Assembly: GCA_050031985.1 (NCBI GenBank)
Contig: JBNAIG010000025.1
Span: 111,143-175,142 of the forward strand
Length of the DNA stretch: 64,000 nucleotides
Direction: 5' to 3'
Source: SZUA-368 sp028533045
GTDB lineage: Bacteria; Spirochaetota; Spirochaetia; DSM-2461
Below, one piece after another: positions 27,001-34,456 of this stretch. Numbering within the stretch: position 1 is the stretch's first letter; each line of letters opens with the position of its first letter. The position numbers and the translations under genes are program-made. The notes under the pieces were generated by a model, which saw only the letters and a program-made list of their open reading frames with translations, had not been told where the DNA came from and made no database searches.

Positions 27001-27127
27001 GACCATGGTGGGCGGGCTCATCTCCAGTACCTTCATGACCCTTTTCGTGGTTCCCGTGGTGTATTATTTGTTGAATAGGGGGATTGAGAGGCATAAACTG
27101 ATAAAGGGAGGAATCAAGAACTTATGA
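24011..27127 (+). CDS. RND-family efflux pump, inner-membrane transporter
   Basis: 1038 residues, the full AcrB/SwrC size, with twelve membrane segments in two halves and two large periplasmic loops. Family motifs are seen: SVKRPVAILMFYVLI at the start, GVGMIVDCSIVILENIHR in TM4 and GIVVNNAIVLVDYTN in the second half. The TM4 motif has VDC where AcrB has VDD, so only one of the two proton-relay aspartates is present, as in several non-AcrB RND subfamilies. It drives proton-dependent export with the adaptor. The substrate could be drugs, lipids or siderophores; no outer-membrane factor gene is adjacent. Confidence 0.92.
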   Translation: MNIAELSVKRPVAILMFYVLICTIAAIFVPQLAVDMFPSTEFPRLSVSCSYDGAGPEEVELNITEPLEDALASLEDLEEITSTSYEGRSRIRLAYGYDKDMDEAADQVQSVLDGMGNRLPDDADEPTLRQYDLSSRPIMRLVVTGNVPIEELKELAEEVAQPMLERVPGVAEAEVRGGRDPIVEVSVSANRLEAYGLTMTQVASSLKSQNIQMSSGSLTSGQMDYLVRTDEEFDSLEEIRQCVVKTVSVPALSGSVNRSNVVRLEDIAEVYESYEKGGDTAYVNGIPSVMLRISDESDANSIQVSRGIHDALQSINEELPQGVSLVITQDDTSITASSMNQVYSAAYQGVLLAVIIIFLFLRSFKSTLVIAFSLPISILITLACMYFMDLTLNMMTMSGLILGVGMIVDCSIVILENIHRYRERGAKAKVAAVLGSREMLSAIIASTLTTLCVFIPVLLFKSDLEMMGEMFEELVITVVISLICSLFVAVTLVPSLCGGFLTLNTRVQKPLKNRFLKLMDDGAERGLVGLEQGYRKALDLVLNNKLITLVLVSTLFLLAVQQFGSLGMNMNMRVTTDDKVSINLTMPEGTTGDVTKENLFAMAAIIEKEVKGYENIIIEADDDHTGSIEINLPDPDEQIQSTGEIMTLLRSYLTEFPSATFLFTAGKRFGSKSAVDISILTDDVDLSDRIAEEIVEILRTVPDVLDPVSSLESGGPELQIAVDRDRAAALGVSISTLGSEIEALLDGVTATTFRMDGEELDINLVLDEEDRASLTDLSSFYISSQNGRIPLSNVAELTESRSPSSIARENRTRIIHVTADASATAAVSELTPLVRSILEEQLVLPDGVELALGGEYTQMQEFNAALLIIVLVAIFLVFGVMAAQFESLLDPFIILFSIPLLLIGVSAIYKISGQPFSTYAAVGIVALVGIVVNNAIVLVDYTNTLRGRGMALREACLEAGAHRMRPILMTSLTTILGMVPMAFFPGEGAEQIQPIGQTMVGGLISSTFMTLFVVPVVYYLLNRGIERHKLIKGGIKNL

Positions 27128-27948
27128 AATCAAAAGAGGGGCTTTTTCATCGCCTGAATACCATCCTCCATGAGGACAGCCGGCTTAATTCGGAAACCTG
27201 GTTTGACGTGCAGCCCTGCAAAATCTATCGTATTTTTGGCAAATCCCTAGTCATTACCCAGCCTAGTTCCAGTTTTTGGGTTTACTTACTGGGGATATTA
27301 ACGACCCTTCAGGGGGTGAAGTTCCTGGCTTCGGCGGGGGCGGAAATGTCCCGGACCCTGTGGGGCTGGTCGCTTATTCTGTGGGGGGTAGGCGCCCTTA
27401 TCGCCGGAACGAGCTACCAGGCCTTTGGCTATCAAATAAAATGCGCCGGCCGGGAAAGAGTTGTCTGGACAAGCTGGTGGGAAATTATCTACCTGATTCT
27501 CCAGCAGTTGAGTATTAATGTCATGTTTGTGGGCGTGGTATATTCCCGTTTATCCCGGTACTTTTCAGTGGCCGTGTTTCTGGCTCTTCTTGTTTCTGTT
27601 TTTTACATCACCATGGTTCTTAATGGGGCCTTCAAACCGATAAAAAAACTTATTACCTATGAGTTGATGGTAAAGTTCTGCACGCCTTTTGTGTTTGTAT
27701 GTATATTATTAAATCTTGTGCTATTGATTAAATCCTACAACTCTCTGGACGGGGCTCTGTTAGGAGTATGGTTCGGATTGATTTTTATAGACCGATTATA
27801 TTGGTGGTATTACAAAAAGGGATATTCGGAAAAACTCTGGTCCCGGAAGCGATGGTTTACAGAAAATGATGTGCTCCATGTAACCCTTATTCTTTGGGTC
27901 GCCTATATTGCCTTTGTTGTTGAACCTCTCATCAAGGACGGGGTTTGA
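27124..27948 (+). CDS. Multi-pass membrane protein of unknown function in the RND operon
   Basis: 274 residues with about seven hydrophobic segments, a short cytoplasmic N-terminus and a C-terminal WSRKRWFTEND loop before the last segment. Its ATG overlaps the pump's stop by 4 bp, so it is co-translated with the pump. I recognise no family. A co-factor or quality-control role for the pump is possible but unsupported. The following 170 bases are AT-rich and include an AAAGG/CCTTT-flanked imperfect dyad (about 27968-28012) without a T-run. Confidence 0.75.
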   Translation: MKSKEGLFHRLNTILHEDSRLNSETWFDVQPCKIYRIFGKSLVITQPSSSFWVYLLGILTTLQGVKFLASAGAEMSRTLWGWSLILWGVGALIAGTSYQAFGYQIKCAGRERVVWTSWWEIIYLILQQLSINVMFVGVVYSRLSRYFSVAVFLALLVSVFYITMVLNGAFKPIKKLITYELMVKFCTPFVFVCILLNLVLLIKSYNSLDGALLGVWFGLIFIDRLYWWYYKKGYSEKLWSRKRWFTENDVLHVTLILWVAYIAFVVEPLIKDGV

Positions 27949-28104
27949 GTTTACCGTAAAATGATGTAAAGGTTAGAGGTCTAATGTTATATCCTCTTTG
28001 TTAAAGACCTTTGAAGAACTAATAAATTGTTTTAATTAAATAAATAAATAGCTTTGAGGTCACTTCTCTTCCTTGGTGTCTGTTGACTGTATGGAATATT
28101 TTGG

Positions 28105-28116
28105 TTAGTGTACTAA
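28105..28116. promoter_or_regulatory. Palindrome immediately before the osmoprotectant transporter operon
   Basis: TTAGT-GT-ACTAA is a perfect dyad ending five bases before the first ATG (28121). The first gene lacks an obvious Shine-Dalgarno. A repressor bound here would overlap the translation start region. Regulator unknown. Confidence 0.35.
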
Positions 28117-28120
28117 TCAT

Positions 28121-28780
28121 ATGGAATATCTATTAACAAATTACTCAAGAATTTTAAAGGAAGTGGGCACCCATATTTATATCATCCTTCTGTCCCTTCC
28201 TTTTTCAATAATATTGGGGGTTGTGACGGGAATTTTTGCGGCCCGCCGCCCCCGGTTAAGGAAGGTCGTCATAGGAGTGGCCAATGTTCTTATGACGATT
28301 CCCTCCCTGGCGCTCTTTGGTTTTGCCATCATTCTTCTGGCACCGATTAATGCGGGGATTGGTGTACCGCCGGCTATTTTTGCCCTAATTATCTACTCCC
28401 TGCTTCCGATTATTCGCAATACCATTCTGGCGCTTCATTCCGTTTCTTCCGGCGTTGTGGAAGCGGCCAAGGGAATGGGCATGTCCTCCCCTCAGATTCT
28501 CTTTAAAATCCAGCTTCCCCTGGCCTTGCCCCTTCTTATGGCCGGTGTTCGTAATGCCGTGGTTATGGGGGTGAGCGTCACCACAATCGCCTATTTAGTG
28601 GGAGCCCAGGGCTTGGGATATTTCCTTTTCGCCGGTCTTTCCCGAACCCGGGGGGACATGGTTGTTATTGGTTCCCTACTGGTGGCGTTGCTTGGTATAG
28701 GGGCAAATTACCTTTTATTTCGTCTGGAAAACCTTCTCACTCCCAAGGGAGTCAAACTGCAGCAAGGAGTTAAAAAATAA
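28121..28780 (+). CDS. Osmoprotectant-type ABC transporter permease (OpuCB/OsmW-like)
   Basis: 219 residues with about six membrane segments and the permease coupling loop VVEAAKGMGMSSPQILFKIQLPLALP. The family motif GVRNAVVMGVSVTTIAYLVGAQGLG is typical of OpuB/OpuC/Osm permeases that import glycine betaine, choline, carnitine or related quaternary amines. It is the first of a tight four-gene importer operon; its stop overlaps the ATPase start by 1 bp. Confidence 0.9.
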   Translation: MEYLLTNYSRILKEVGTHIYIILLSLPFSIILGVVTGIFAARRPRLRKVVIGVANVLMTIPSLALFGFAIILLAPINAGIGVPPAIFALIIYSLLPIIRNTILALHSVSSGVVEAAKGMGMSSPQILFKIQLPLALPLLMAGVRNAVVMGVSVTTIAYLVGAQGLGYFLFAGLSRTRGDMVVIGSLLVALLGIGANYLLFRLENLLTPKGVKLQQGVKK

Positions 28781-29913
28781 TGGCTATTGAACTTAAAAAT
28801 ATAACAAAAAAGTATGGGGAAACCCTGGCGGTGGATGATTTTTCCATCCTTATCCCCGATAACAAAATCACCGTTTTTATCGGTCCTTCGGGCTGCGGTA
28901 AAACGACCACCATGAAGATGATTAACGGGCTGATTAAGCGGACCGACGGGGATATTATCATCAACGGGAGTCACATAGACGAGTGGGATCCCATTCAGCT
29001 TAGAAGGCAGATCGGTTACGTCATTCAGAGTATCGGCCTGTTTCCCCACTATACGATTTATGACAATGTGGCCACCGTTCCCCGTCTGCTTAAATGGGAT
29101 GAAGGAAAAATCAAGGAACGGGTTTATGAGTTGTTGGAACTGGTGAATCTGGACCCCGCCGAATGTGTGGACAAGTACCCGGCCCAGCTCTCCGGAGGAC
29201 AGCAGCAGAGAGTCGGTGTGGCCCGCGGGCTGGCGGCCGATCCGGATATCCTCCTTATGGACGAGCCCTTCGGCGCCATTGACCCGATTAACAGGGAGCA
29301 GATTCAGGATAGCTTCCTGGAGATTCAGAAAGAGATTCAGAAAACCATAGTCTTTGTAACCCACGACATCCACGAAGCGATCAAGCTGGGCGACTATATT
29401 GCTATTCTGGACGAGGGAAAGCTGGTTCAGTTTGACACGGCCTTTTCCGTTGTTAATACACCGGCCACTCCCCTGGTCGAAGACCTATTGGGCTCGGACA
29501 GAGCTTTTAAGGGACTGGAACTATTAAGAGTTAAAGACTCCATGAGTTCCGTGCCACCCACCCTGAAGGGTGACCAGACTGCGGGGGAAGCGGCAAAAAT
29601 TATGGCCGAAAAAAATCTTAGCTATAAGTTCGTTCTTAATGAGAAGGATCAGCTCCTGGGCTATGTGTCCCTTAAAAAAGCGGAAGCCTCCTCTCCGGAA
29701 ATTGCGGTAAAAGAGATAATCCAGGATATTGAGACCATTCAACCCAACAGCACCCTCCTTGAGGCGATGAATCATATCTTTGCCGCCGCCTTGAATACCC
29801 TTCCCGTGGTGGATTCGAAAAACCGGCTTAAAGGGAAAATCCGCATGAAAACCGTTTTGGGGAAGATTGAAGAGATCGCCGGAGACGATACGAGCGAGGA
29901 CGATGAGGCATGA
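28780..29913 (+). CDS. Osmoprotectant-type ABC transporter ATPase with CBS domains (OpuCA-like)
   Basis: 377 residues. The ATPase domain has Walker A GPSGCGKTT, signature LSGGQQQRVGVARGLA, Walker B ILLMDEPFGAIDP and the H-loop VTHDIHEAI. The C-terminal ~120 residues form a pair of CBS-like repeats (LKGDQTAGEAAKIMAEKNLS and LLEAMNHIFAAALNTLPVVD). In OpuA/OpuC transporters these sense ionic strength or cyclic dinucleotides. It energises the two permeases on either side and overlaps the second by 4 bp. Confidence 0.9.
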   Translation: MAIELKNITKKYGETLAVDDFSILIPDNKITVFIGPSGCGKTTTMKMINGLIKRTDGDIIINGSHIDEWDPIQLRRQIGYVIQSIGLFPHYTIYDNVATVPRLLKWDEGKIKERVYELLELVNLDPAECVDKYPAQLSGGQQQRVGVARGLAADPDILLMDEPFGAIDPINREQIQDSFLEIQKEIQKTIVFVTHDIHEAIKLGDYIAILDEGKLVQFDTAFSVVNTPATPLVEDLLGSDRAFKGLELLRVKDSMSSVPPTLKGDQTAGEAAKIMAEKNLSYKFVLNEKDQLLGYVSLKKAEASSPEIAVKEIIQDIETIQPNSTLLEAMNHIFAAALNTLPVVDSKNRLKGKIRMKTVLGKIEEIAGDDTSEDDEA

Positions 29914-30569
29914 GTCTTTTTACCTTTTTACTGGAAAATCCCGACCAAGTACTGGATAAATTCATTGAGCACTTTATCCTCTTTTTGATCTCCTGGCTTT
30001 TGGCCGTTGTCATCTCCTTTGGCTTTTCCATCATCGTGACCAGGACATGGGTCAGCCCCAAAGTAGCCTCCGTTGCGGTCAGCATTACAGGAGCTACCCA
30101 GGCGGTCCCCAGCATGGCTATTATCGCCCTGATTTTTCTGGTCACCGGAATCGGTATGAAACCGGCGATCATCGCTCTGTTTTTGTACAGTCTGGCCCCC
30201 ATCATTTTTAATACCACCAGCGGGTTCAGAACCATTTCTCCCCGCCTGATAGAATCGGCCACGGGAATGGGAATGACCCCTCTGCAAATCCTTTTGAAGG
30301 TCGAGATCCCCCAGGTTATGCCCGCTTTCTTTTCCGGCATCAGAACGGCCGCTACGATTAATATCGGTACCGCCACGGTGGCTTCCGCCATTGGGGCCGG
30401 CGGATTGGGAGAGCTCATATTCGTGGGGCTTCGTATGATCCAGACCGACCGTATCTTTGCCGGCGCCTTTCCGGCGGCACTTATGGCCTTGGCCGTAGAC
30501 TTTCTGCTGGCTATGGTGGAAAAGGGCGTCACTTCCAAAGGCATCCGCCTTGAACTGAATAAAATATAA
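29910..30569 (+). CDS. Osmoprotectant-type ABC transporter permease, second subunit (OpuCD-like)
   Basis: 219 residues, homologous to the first permease and of the same length. Its coupling loop is LIESATGMGMTPLQILLKVEIPQVMP, and the motif GIRTAATINIGTATVASAIGAGGLGELI is typical of the family. Having two permeases implies a heterodimeric channel. Translation is coupled to the ATPase by a 4-bp overlap, and the binding protein follows 17 bp later behind AAGGAG. Confidence 0.9.
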   Translation: MSLFTFLLENPDQVLDKFIEHFILFLISWLLAVVISFGFSIIVTRTWVSPKVASVAVSITGATQAVPSMAIIALIFLVTGIGMKPAIIALFLYSLAPIIFNTTSGFRTISPRLIESATGMGMTPLQILLKVEIPQVMPAFFSGIRTAATINIGTATVASAIGAGGLGELIFVGLRMIQTDRIFAGAFPAALMALAVDFLLAMVEKGVTSKGIRLELNKI

Positions 30570-30586
30570 TTTTCCAAGGAGAGAAT

Positions 30587-31474
30587 ATGAGAAATAAATT
30601 ATTACTTTTAGGAGTACTATTGGTATCCGCTTTTTTGATGAGCTGCGGAAGCGACAAAAAGGTAACCGTAGGTTCCAAGGCTTTTTCCGAGCAGTACATT
30701 GTAGCGGAAATGCTGGCCCTTCAGCTGGAAGACGCCGGTTATGAAGTGGACAGAAAGTTCGGCATGAGCTCTTTTGCCCTCCGTCAGGCTTTGACAACCG
30801 GCCAGGTTGATATCTGCGTAGACTATACCGGAACCGGTTGGACCGCCTACCTTAAGCAGGAAACCAATATTAAAGATCCGGAAGAACTTTTTAACAAAGT
30901 GGCAGCCATGGATAAGGAAAACGGTGTGAACTGGTCCCACCGCATGGGATTCAACAACACCTACGCTTTGGCCGTTTCCCGGGCATTCGCCGAAGAGCAC
31001 GGTCTTGCCACCCTTCATGATCTGGCGGCTCTGGAAGAGGACATGGACCTGACCTACGCCATTGAGTATGAATTCTTTGAGCGGCCCGACGGTTTCTTTG
31101 CCATGGCGGACATCTATGATTTTTCCGTAGAAAAGGACATGGTAAAAACCATGGATGTAGGCCTTACCTACGAAGCCCTTAACAACGGCGACGTGGACGT
31201 AAGCATGGTTTACTCCACCGACGGTAACCTTATTAAGCACGACCTTGTTGTTCTTGATGATACGGAAGCGTTCTTCCCCTTTTACAACCTCTGCGTTGTA
31301 ACCAACGGGGAATTCCTGGCGGAAAACTCCGATGTGGCCGATCTTGTGGGACGGATTTCTCCCCTCCTGGATCAGGAGACTATCACCAACCTTAACTATC
31401 AGGTTGATGCGGAAGGAAAGGAGAGCGACGTTGTGGCGGAAGCTTTTCTTAAGGAACATAGTCTGATAGACTAA
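30587..31474 (+). CDS. Osmoprotectant-type substrate-binding lipoprotein (OpuCC/OsmF-like)
   Basis: 295 residues with a lipoprotein signal peptide ending LMSC (Cys about residue 20). The mature part opens with VTVGSKAFSEQYIVAEMLA, the signature of the OpuAC/OsmF glycine betaine-type binding family, and contains DICVDYTGTGWTAYL. It captures the solute outside the cytoplasmic membrane for the permeases encoded upstream. The usual aromatic cage cannot be verified from sequence alone, so the ligand may be betaine, choline, carnitine or another cation. A flavoprotein reductase gene follows after 4 bp. Confidence 0.9.
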   Translation: MRNKLLLLGVLLVSAFLMSCGSDKKVTVGSKAFSEQYIVAEMLALQLEDAGYEVDRKFGMSSFALRQALTTGQVDICVDYTGTGWTAYLKQETNIKDPEELFNKVAAMDKENGVNWSHRMGFNNTYALAVSRAFAEEHGLATLHDLAALEEDMDLTYAIEYEFFERPDGFFAMADIYDFSVEKDMVKTMDVGLTYEALNNGDVDVSMVYSTDGNLIKHDLVVLDDTEAFFPFYNLCVVTNGEFLAENSDVADLVGRISPLLDQETITNLNYQVDAEGKESDVVAEAFLKEHSLID

Positions 31475-31478
31475 TTCC

Positions 31479-32873
31479 ATGAATTCTAATAATTGTGACA
31501 TTATTATAGCGGGAAGCGGCTTTGCCGGTCTTTCCGCAGCCATAGAGGCTGCCGAAGGGGGTGCCTCTGTGGTGGTCCTGGAAAAGATGAAAGCCGCCGG
31601 CGGAAATTCCGTTATTAGCGACGGCGGTATGGCCGTGGCGGGCAGCGAGCTTCAGAAGAAGCACGGCGTGGAAGACTCGCCCGAGCTTTTTTACCAGGAT
31701 ATGATGACCGCCGGTCTAGGACTGAATCATCCCGCCTTGGTAAAGAAATTGACCGATCAGTCCGCCGAGGCCTACCGATGGCTCGTTGAGGATATAAAGG
31801 TTGATTTTATGGACCGGGTCGATCTTTTTGGGGGCCATTCGGTCCCAAGAAGCCACGGGGCGGTTAAGGTCACCGGCGCTTCCATTATTAATCCCATGAA
31901 AAAGAAGCTTGAGAGCCTGGGCGTGTCCATTCGCTACGGCCATAACCTTAAGCGTTTGATTCTCAAGGACGGCCGTGTGACAGGGGCGGTCGTTTCCCAG
32001 GACTACTCCTATAAAACAGGAGAGGGGAGTTCGGAGTACGAGCTTCAGGCTTCCCAAGGGGTGATTCTCGCAGGGGGAGGTTACGGCGCCGATGTGCCCT
32101 TTCGCTCTGCCCAGGATCCCCGCCTGGACGAAAGCATTGGCACCACCAACAAACCATTTGCCAAGGCCGACTTGATTAAGGAAGCCCTGCGTATCGGGGC
32201 CGCTCCGGTGCAGTTATCCCATATCCAACTGGGGCCCTGGGCCTCTCCCGACGAGTCCGGATTCGGGGACGGCCCCCTCTTTGCCGACTATACCGGCTTC
32301 ATTTACGGTATAATTGTCGATCCCGAATCGGGTGAGCGCTTCATAAACGAACAGGCGGACCGAAAAGTGGTCTCCGATGCGATTTTAGGCAAGGGGAAAC
32401 CCTGCTTGTGCATCAGCGATTCGGCCGCCGTAAATTATACGGGCTGGGACATTGGGAAGGCTCTGAGAAAAGGGGTCGTCAAAACCTTCCATACCCTTGA
32501 GGCCTTGTGCGCAGAGTACGGCGTCCCCCAAGATCCTCTTCAGGCAAGCATTGACGATTTTAATCAGCTTGTTCAGGGGAAGAAAAAGGACGGCTACGGT
32601 CGGATCCTTCCCCGGGACGCCATGAACCTGGGAACAGCTCCCTATTATGCCATGCGCCTCTGGCCCAAAGTCCATTTTACCATGGGCGGCCTACACATTG
32701 ATAAGGAAGCTCGGGTTCTGGACCTGAACGGGCAAGTTATCCCGGGGCTTTTTGCCGCCGGAGAAATCACCGGGGGCGTCCATGGGGCGAGCCGGCTCGG
32801 AAGTTGTGCCGTGACCAGCTGCGTGGTATTCGGGAGAACGGCGGGAAAACAGGCCTTGAACGGCACAAACTGA
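31479..32873 (+). CDS. FAD-dependent fumarate reductase-like oxidoreductase
   Basis: 464 residues. The FAD motif DIIIAGSGFAGLSAAIEAAEGG at the N-terminus and the capping/catalytic features of the flavocytochrome c/urocanate reductase group are clear: HFTMGG (H399), GERFINEQADR and GEITGGVHGASRLG (R439). No signal peptide, haem-binding or FMN-attachment domain is present, so it is a cytoplasmic single-domain enzyme. Related proteins reduce the double bond of fumarate, urocanate, cinnamate-like acids or steroids. It starts 4 bp after the importer's binding protein and is probably in the same operon, so the imported compound or a derivative may be the electron acceptor. Substrate unknown. Confidence 0.82.
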   Translation: MNSNNCDIIIAGSGFAGLSAAIEAAEGGASVVVLEKMKAAGGNSVISDGGMAVAGSELQKKHGVEDSPELFYQDMMTAGLGLNHPALVKKLTDQSAEAYRWLVEDIKVDFMDRVDLFGGHSVPRSHGAVKVTGASIINPMKKKLESLGVSIRYGHNLKRLILKDGRVTGAVVSQDYSYKTGEGSSEYELQASQGVILAGGGYGADVPFRSAQDPRLDESIGTTNKPFAKADLIKEALRIGAAPVQLSHIQLGPWASPDESGFGDGPLFADYTGFIYGIIVDPESGERFINEQADRKVVSDAILGKGKPCLCISDSAAVNYTGWDIGKALRKGVVKTFHTLEALCAEYGVPQDPLQASIDDFNQLVQGKKKDGYGRILPRDAMNLGTAPYYAMRLWPKVHFTMGGLHIDKEARVLDLNGQVIPGLFAAGEITGGVHGASRLGSCAVTSCVVFGRTAGKQALNGTN

Positions 32874-33014
32874 CAGGAGGGCAGGGAGCCCTTTGCCGAG
32901 TGGGTCAGGCTTTGTGATGAGACAAATAGGCATAAAAGGGAGACAATTTCTTCTTAAAATCTCTTTTTGAGAGTTTTATAGTTATTTCCAGATAGATATA
33001 TCAAGGAGATTACT

Positions 33015-34226
33015 ATGGCAAAAGTCCAAAAGAAAATTACCATGAGATTGTTAAGCTTCCTGTCCGTTCTGTTTATGATCGGCACCGTTAGCTGTGCAAC
33101 CAAGGCCCCGGAGAGCGCCGATCAGGCCTCCGCGATACCGACCCGACTGATGAACACCCCCGCCGACTACGAGAAGCTCGGCGTCAATCCCGATGTGATT
33201 GAAGAGTGGGAAGATGGAAGACGGGATGACAGCCGCCCCGGCGCCTACGAGTGGTGGTACTTTGACATGATTCTCGATGACGGCACGGCCGTCGTTGTTA
33301 TTTTCCACGACAAGGACGCGGCGACCCCCGATGTAGCCATGAGCCCCTACGTACAGTTCGAAGTGACCCTTCCTTCGGGAGAACACTTCCACGAGGATGT
33401 TAAAGTCGGCGTAGAGGACGCTTTTTTTAGCACAGAAACCTGTGAAATACGCCTGGGTGAGGTGGCCTCGCTCACCGGTGATCTCAAGACCTATGAGATT
33501 GAGATTGATACGGTGAACGGGATCGGCGCCCACTTGGTTCTTGAGAGCATGAGCTCTTCCTGGCGGCCCGGTTCGGGCTACATGGGATTCGGCGAGGACG
33601 ACGTGGACTACTTTACCTGGCTCTGCGCTGTCCCCCGGGGACGAGTATCCGGTGACTTGACCGTTAAGGGTGAAACCCGGGAAGTTTCCGGTTTCGGTTA
33701 CCACGATCATCAGTGGGGTACCGTTCCTCCCCTCATGGTCTGGAATCACTGGTTCTGGCTGCGCCAGTCCTTCGAGGATTACACCATTCTCGTCTTTGAC
33801 CTGGTGTCCAACTCCAGCCACGACTTCGTCCGCTATCCCTTTGTCTTCATTCAGGATGCAGAAGGTAATATCGTTTTCGAAAGTACCGGGGACATTGATG
33901 AAACGGGCTTTGAAGTGCTTAGCGAATACGACCAGGAAGCCACGGGCAAACGGGTTCCGGGAGCCTTTACCTACACCTTCCGCGACGGGGACAAGACCGC
34001 CGTCTACTCCATGGAGGCGACCAAAGAGATTTCCGCTCAGGATAACTATTCCATGGTTCCCCCGGAAGTGCGGGCCCTCTTTGATCAGGCCGGTATCCAT
34101 CCTTCCTACACCCGTTGGGTGGGGCAGGGAGAGCTTGAACTGGATCTCGACGGCGTCACCTCAAAACAGGAGGGAGACGCGATCTACGAGATGATTTACA
34201 TTGGGACCGAGTATCAGAATTATTAG
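33015..34226 (+). CDS. CrtC/AttH-like lipocalin-fold lipoprotein, copy 1
   Basis: 403 residues with a lipoprotein signal (hydrophobic about 11-27, lipobox ending VSC). The mature protein has the hydroxyneurosporene hydratase/AttH-type tandem lipocalin fold, marked by PGAYEWWYFDMILDDG and GFGYHDHQWG. Family members act on hydrophobic substrates such as carotenoids or polyketides; here, at the cell surface or periplasm, lipid handling is a plausible but unproven role. AAGGAG precedes the ATG. A close paralogue follows at 34457. A strong terminator separates them, so they are independently transcribed. Confidence 0.8.
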   Translation: MAKVQKKITMRLLSFLSVLFMIGTVSCATKAPESADQASAIPTRLMNTPADYEKLGVNPDVIEEWEDGRRDDSRPGAYEWWYFDMILDDGTAVVVIFHDKDAATPDVAMSPYVQFEVTLPSGEHFHEDVKVGVEDAFFSTETCEIRLGEVASLTGDLKTYEIEIDTVNGIGAHLVLESMSSSWRPGSGYMGFGEDDVDYFTWLCAVPRGRVSGDLTVKGETREVSGFGYHDHQWGTVPPLMVWNHWFWLRQSFEDYTILVFDLVSNSSHDFVRYPFVFIQDAEGNIVFESTGDIDETGFEVLSEYDQEATGKRVPGAFTYTFRDGDKTAVYSMEATKEISAQDNYSMVPPEVRALFDQAGIHPSYTRWVGQGELELDLDGVTSKQEGDAIYEMIYIGTEYQNY

Positions 34227-34255
34227 GTTTTCCCGTTTCGTTTAGCTGATTTTTT

Positions 34256-34298
34256 AAGGGGCTGACCGAAGTTCTTATGACTTTGGTCTGCCCCTTTT
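34256..34298 (+). terminator. Rho-independent terminator after lipoprotein copy 1
   Basis: AAGGGGC-TGACC-GAAGT pairs with ACTTTGGTC-TGCCCCTT across a seven-base loop, followed by a short T-run. Long and nearly perfect; it may act in both directions. Confidence 0.8.
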
Positions 34299-34400
34299 CT
34301 ATGTTAAGCGACAGGTGCTTAAGGTTATGTTTTATATCTAACTATTTTCAATTTCCCTGTTTGTTGACCTTGTTAATTCTTACTCCTATTCTCTATCTAT

Positions 34401-34422
34401 GCTAGATATGCAACGCGTGTTG
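34401..34422 (+). promoter_or_regulatory. AGATATGCAAC-n4-GTTG motif upstream of lipoprotein copy 2
   Basis: This 22-bp sequence contains the dyad GCAAC/GTTGC and matches the motif at 36773-36794 at 18 of 22 positions, including an identical AGATATGCAAC. It lies about 35 bp before the lipoprotein start. I read it as an operator shared with the nearby TetR-type regulator; copy 1 of the lipoprotein lacks it. Confidence 0.5.
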
Positions 34423-34456
34423 CTTTTATTGAAAAATACTAGCAAAGGAGAATACT

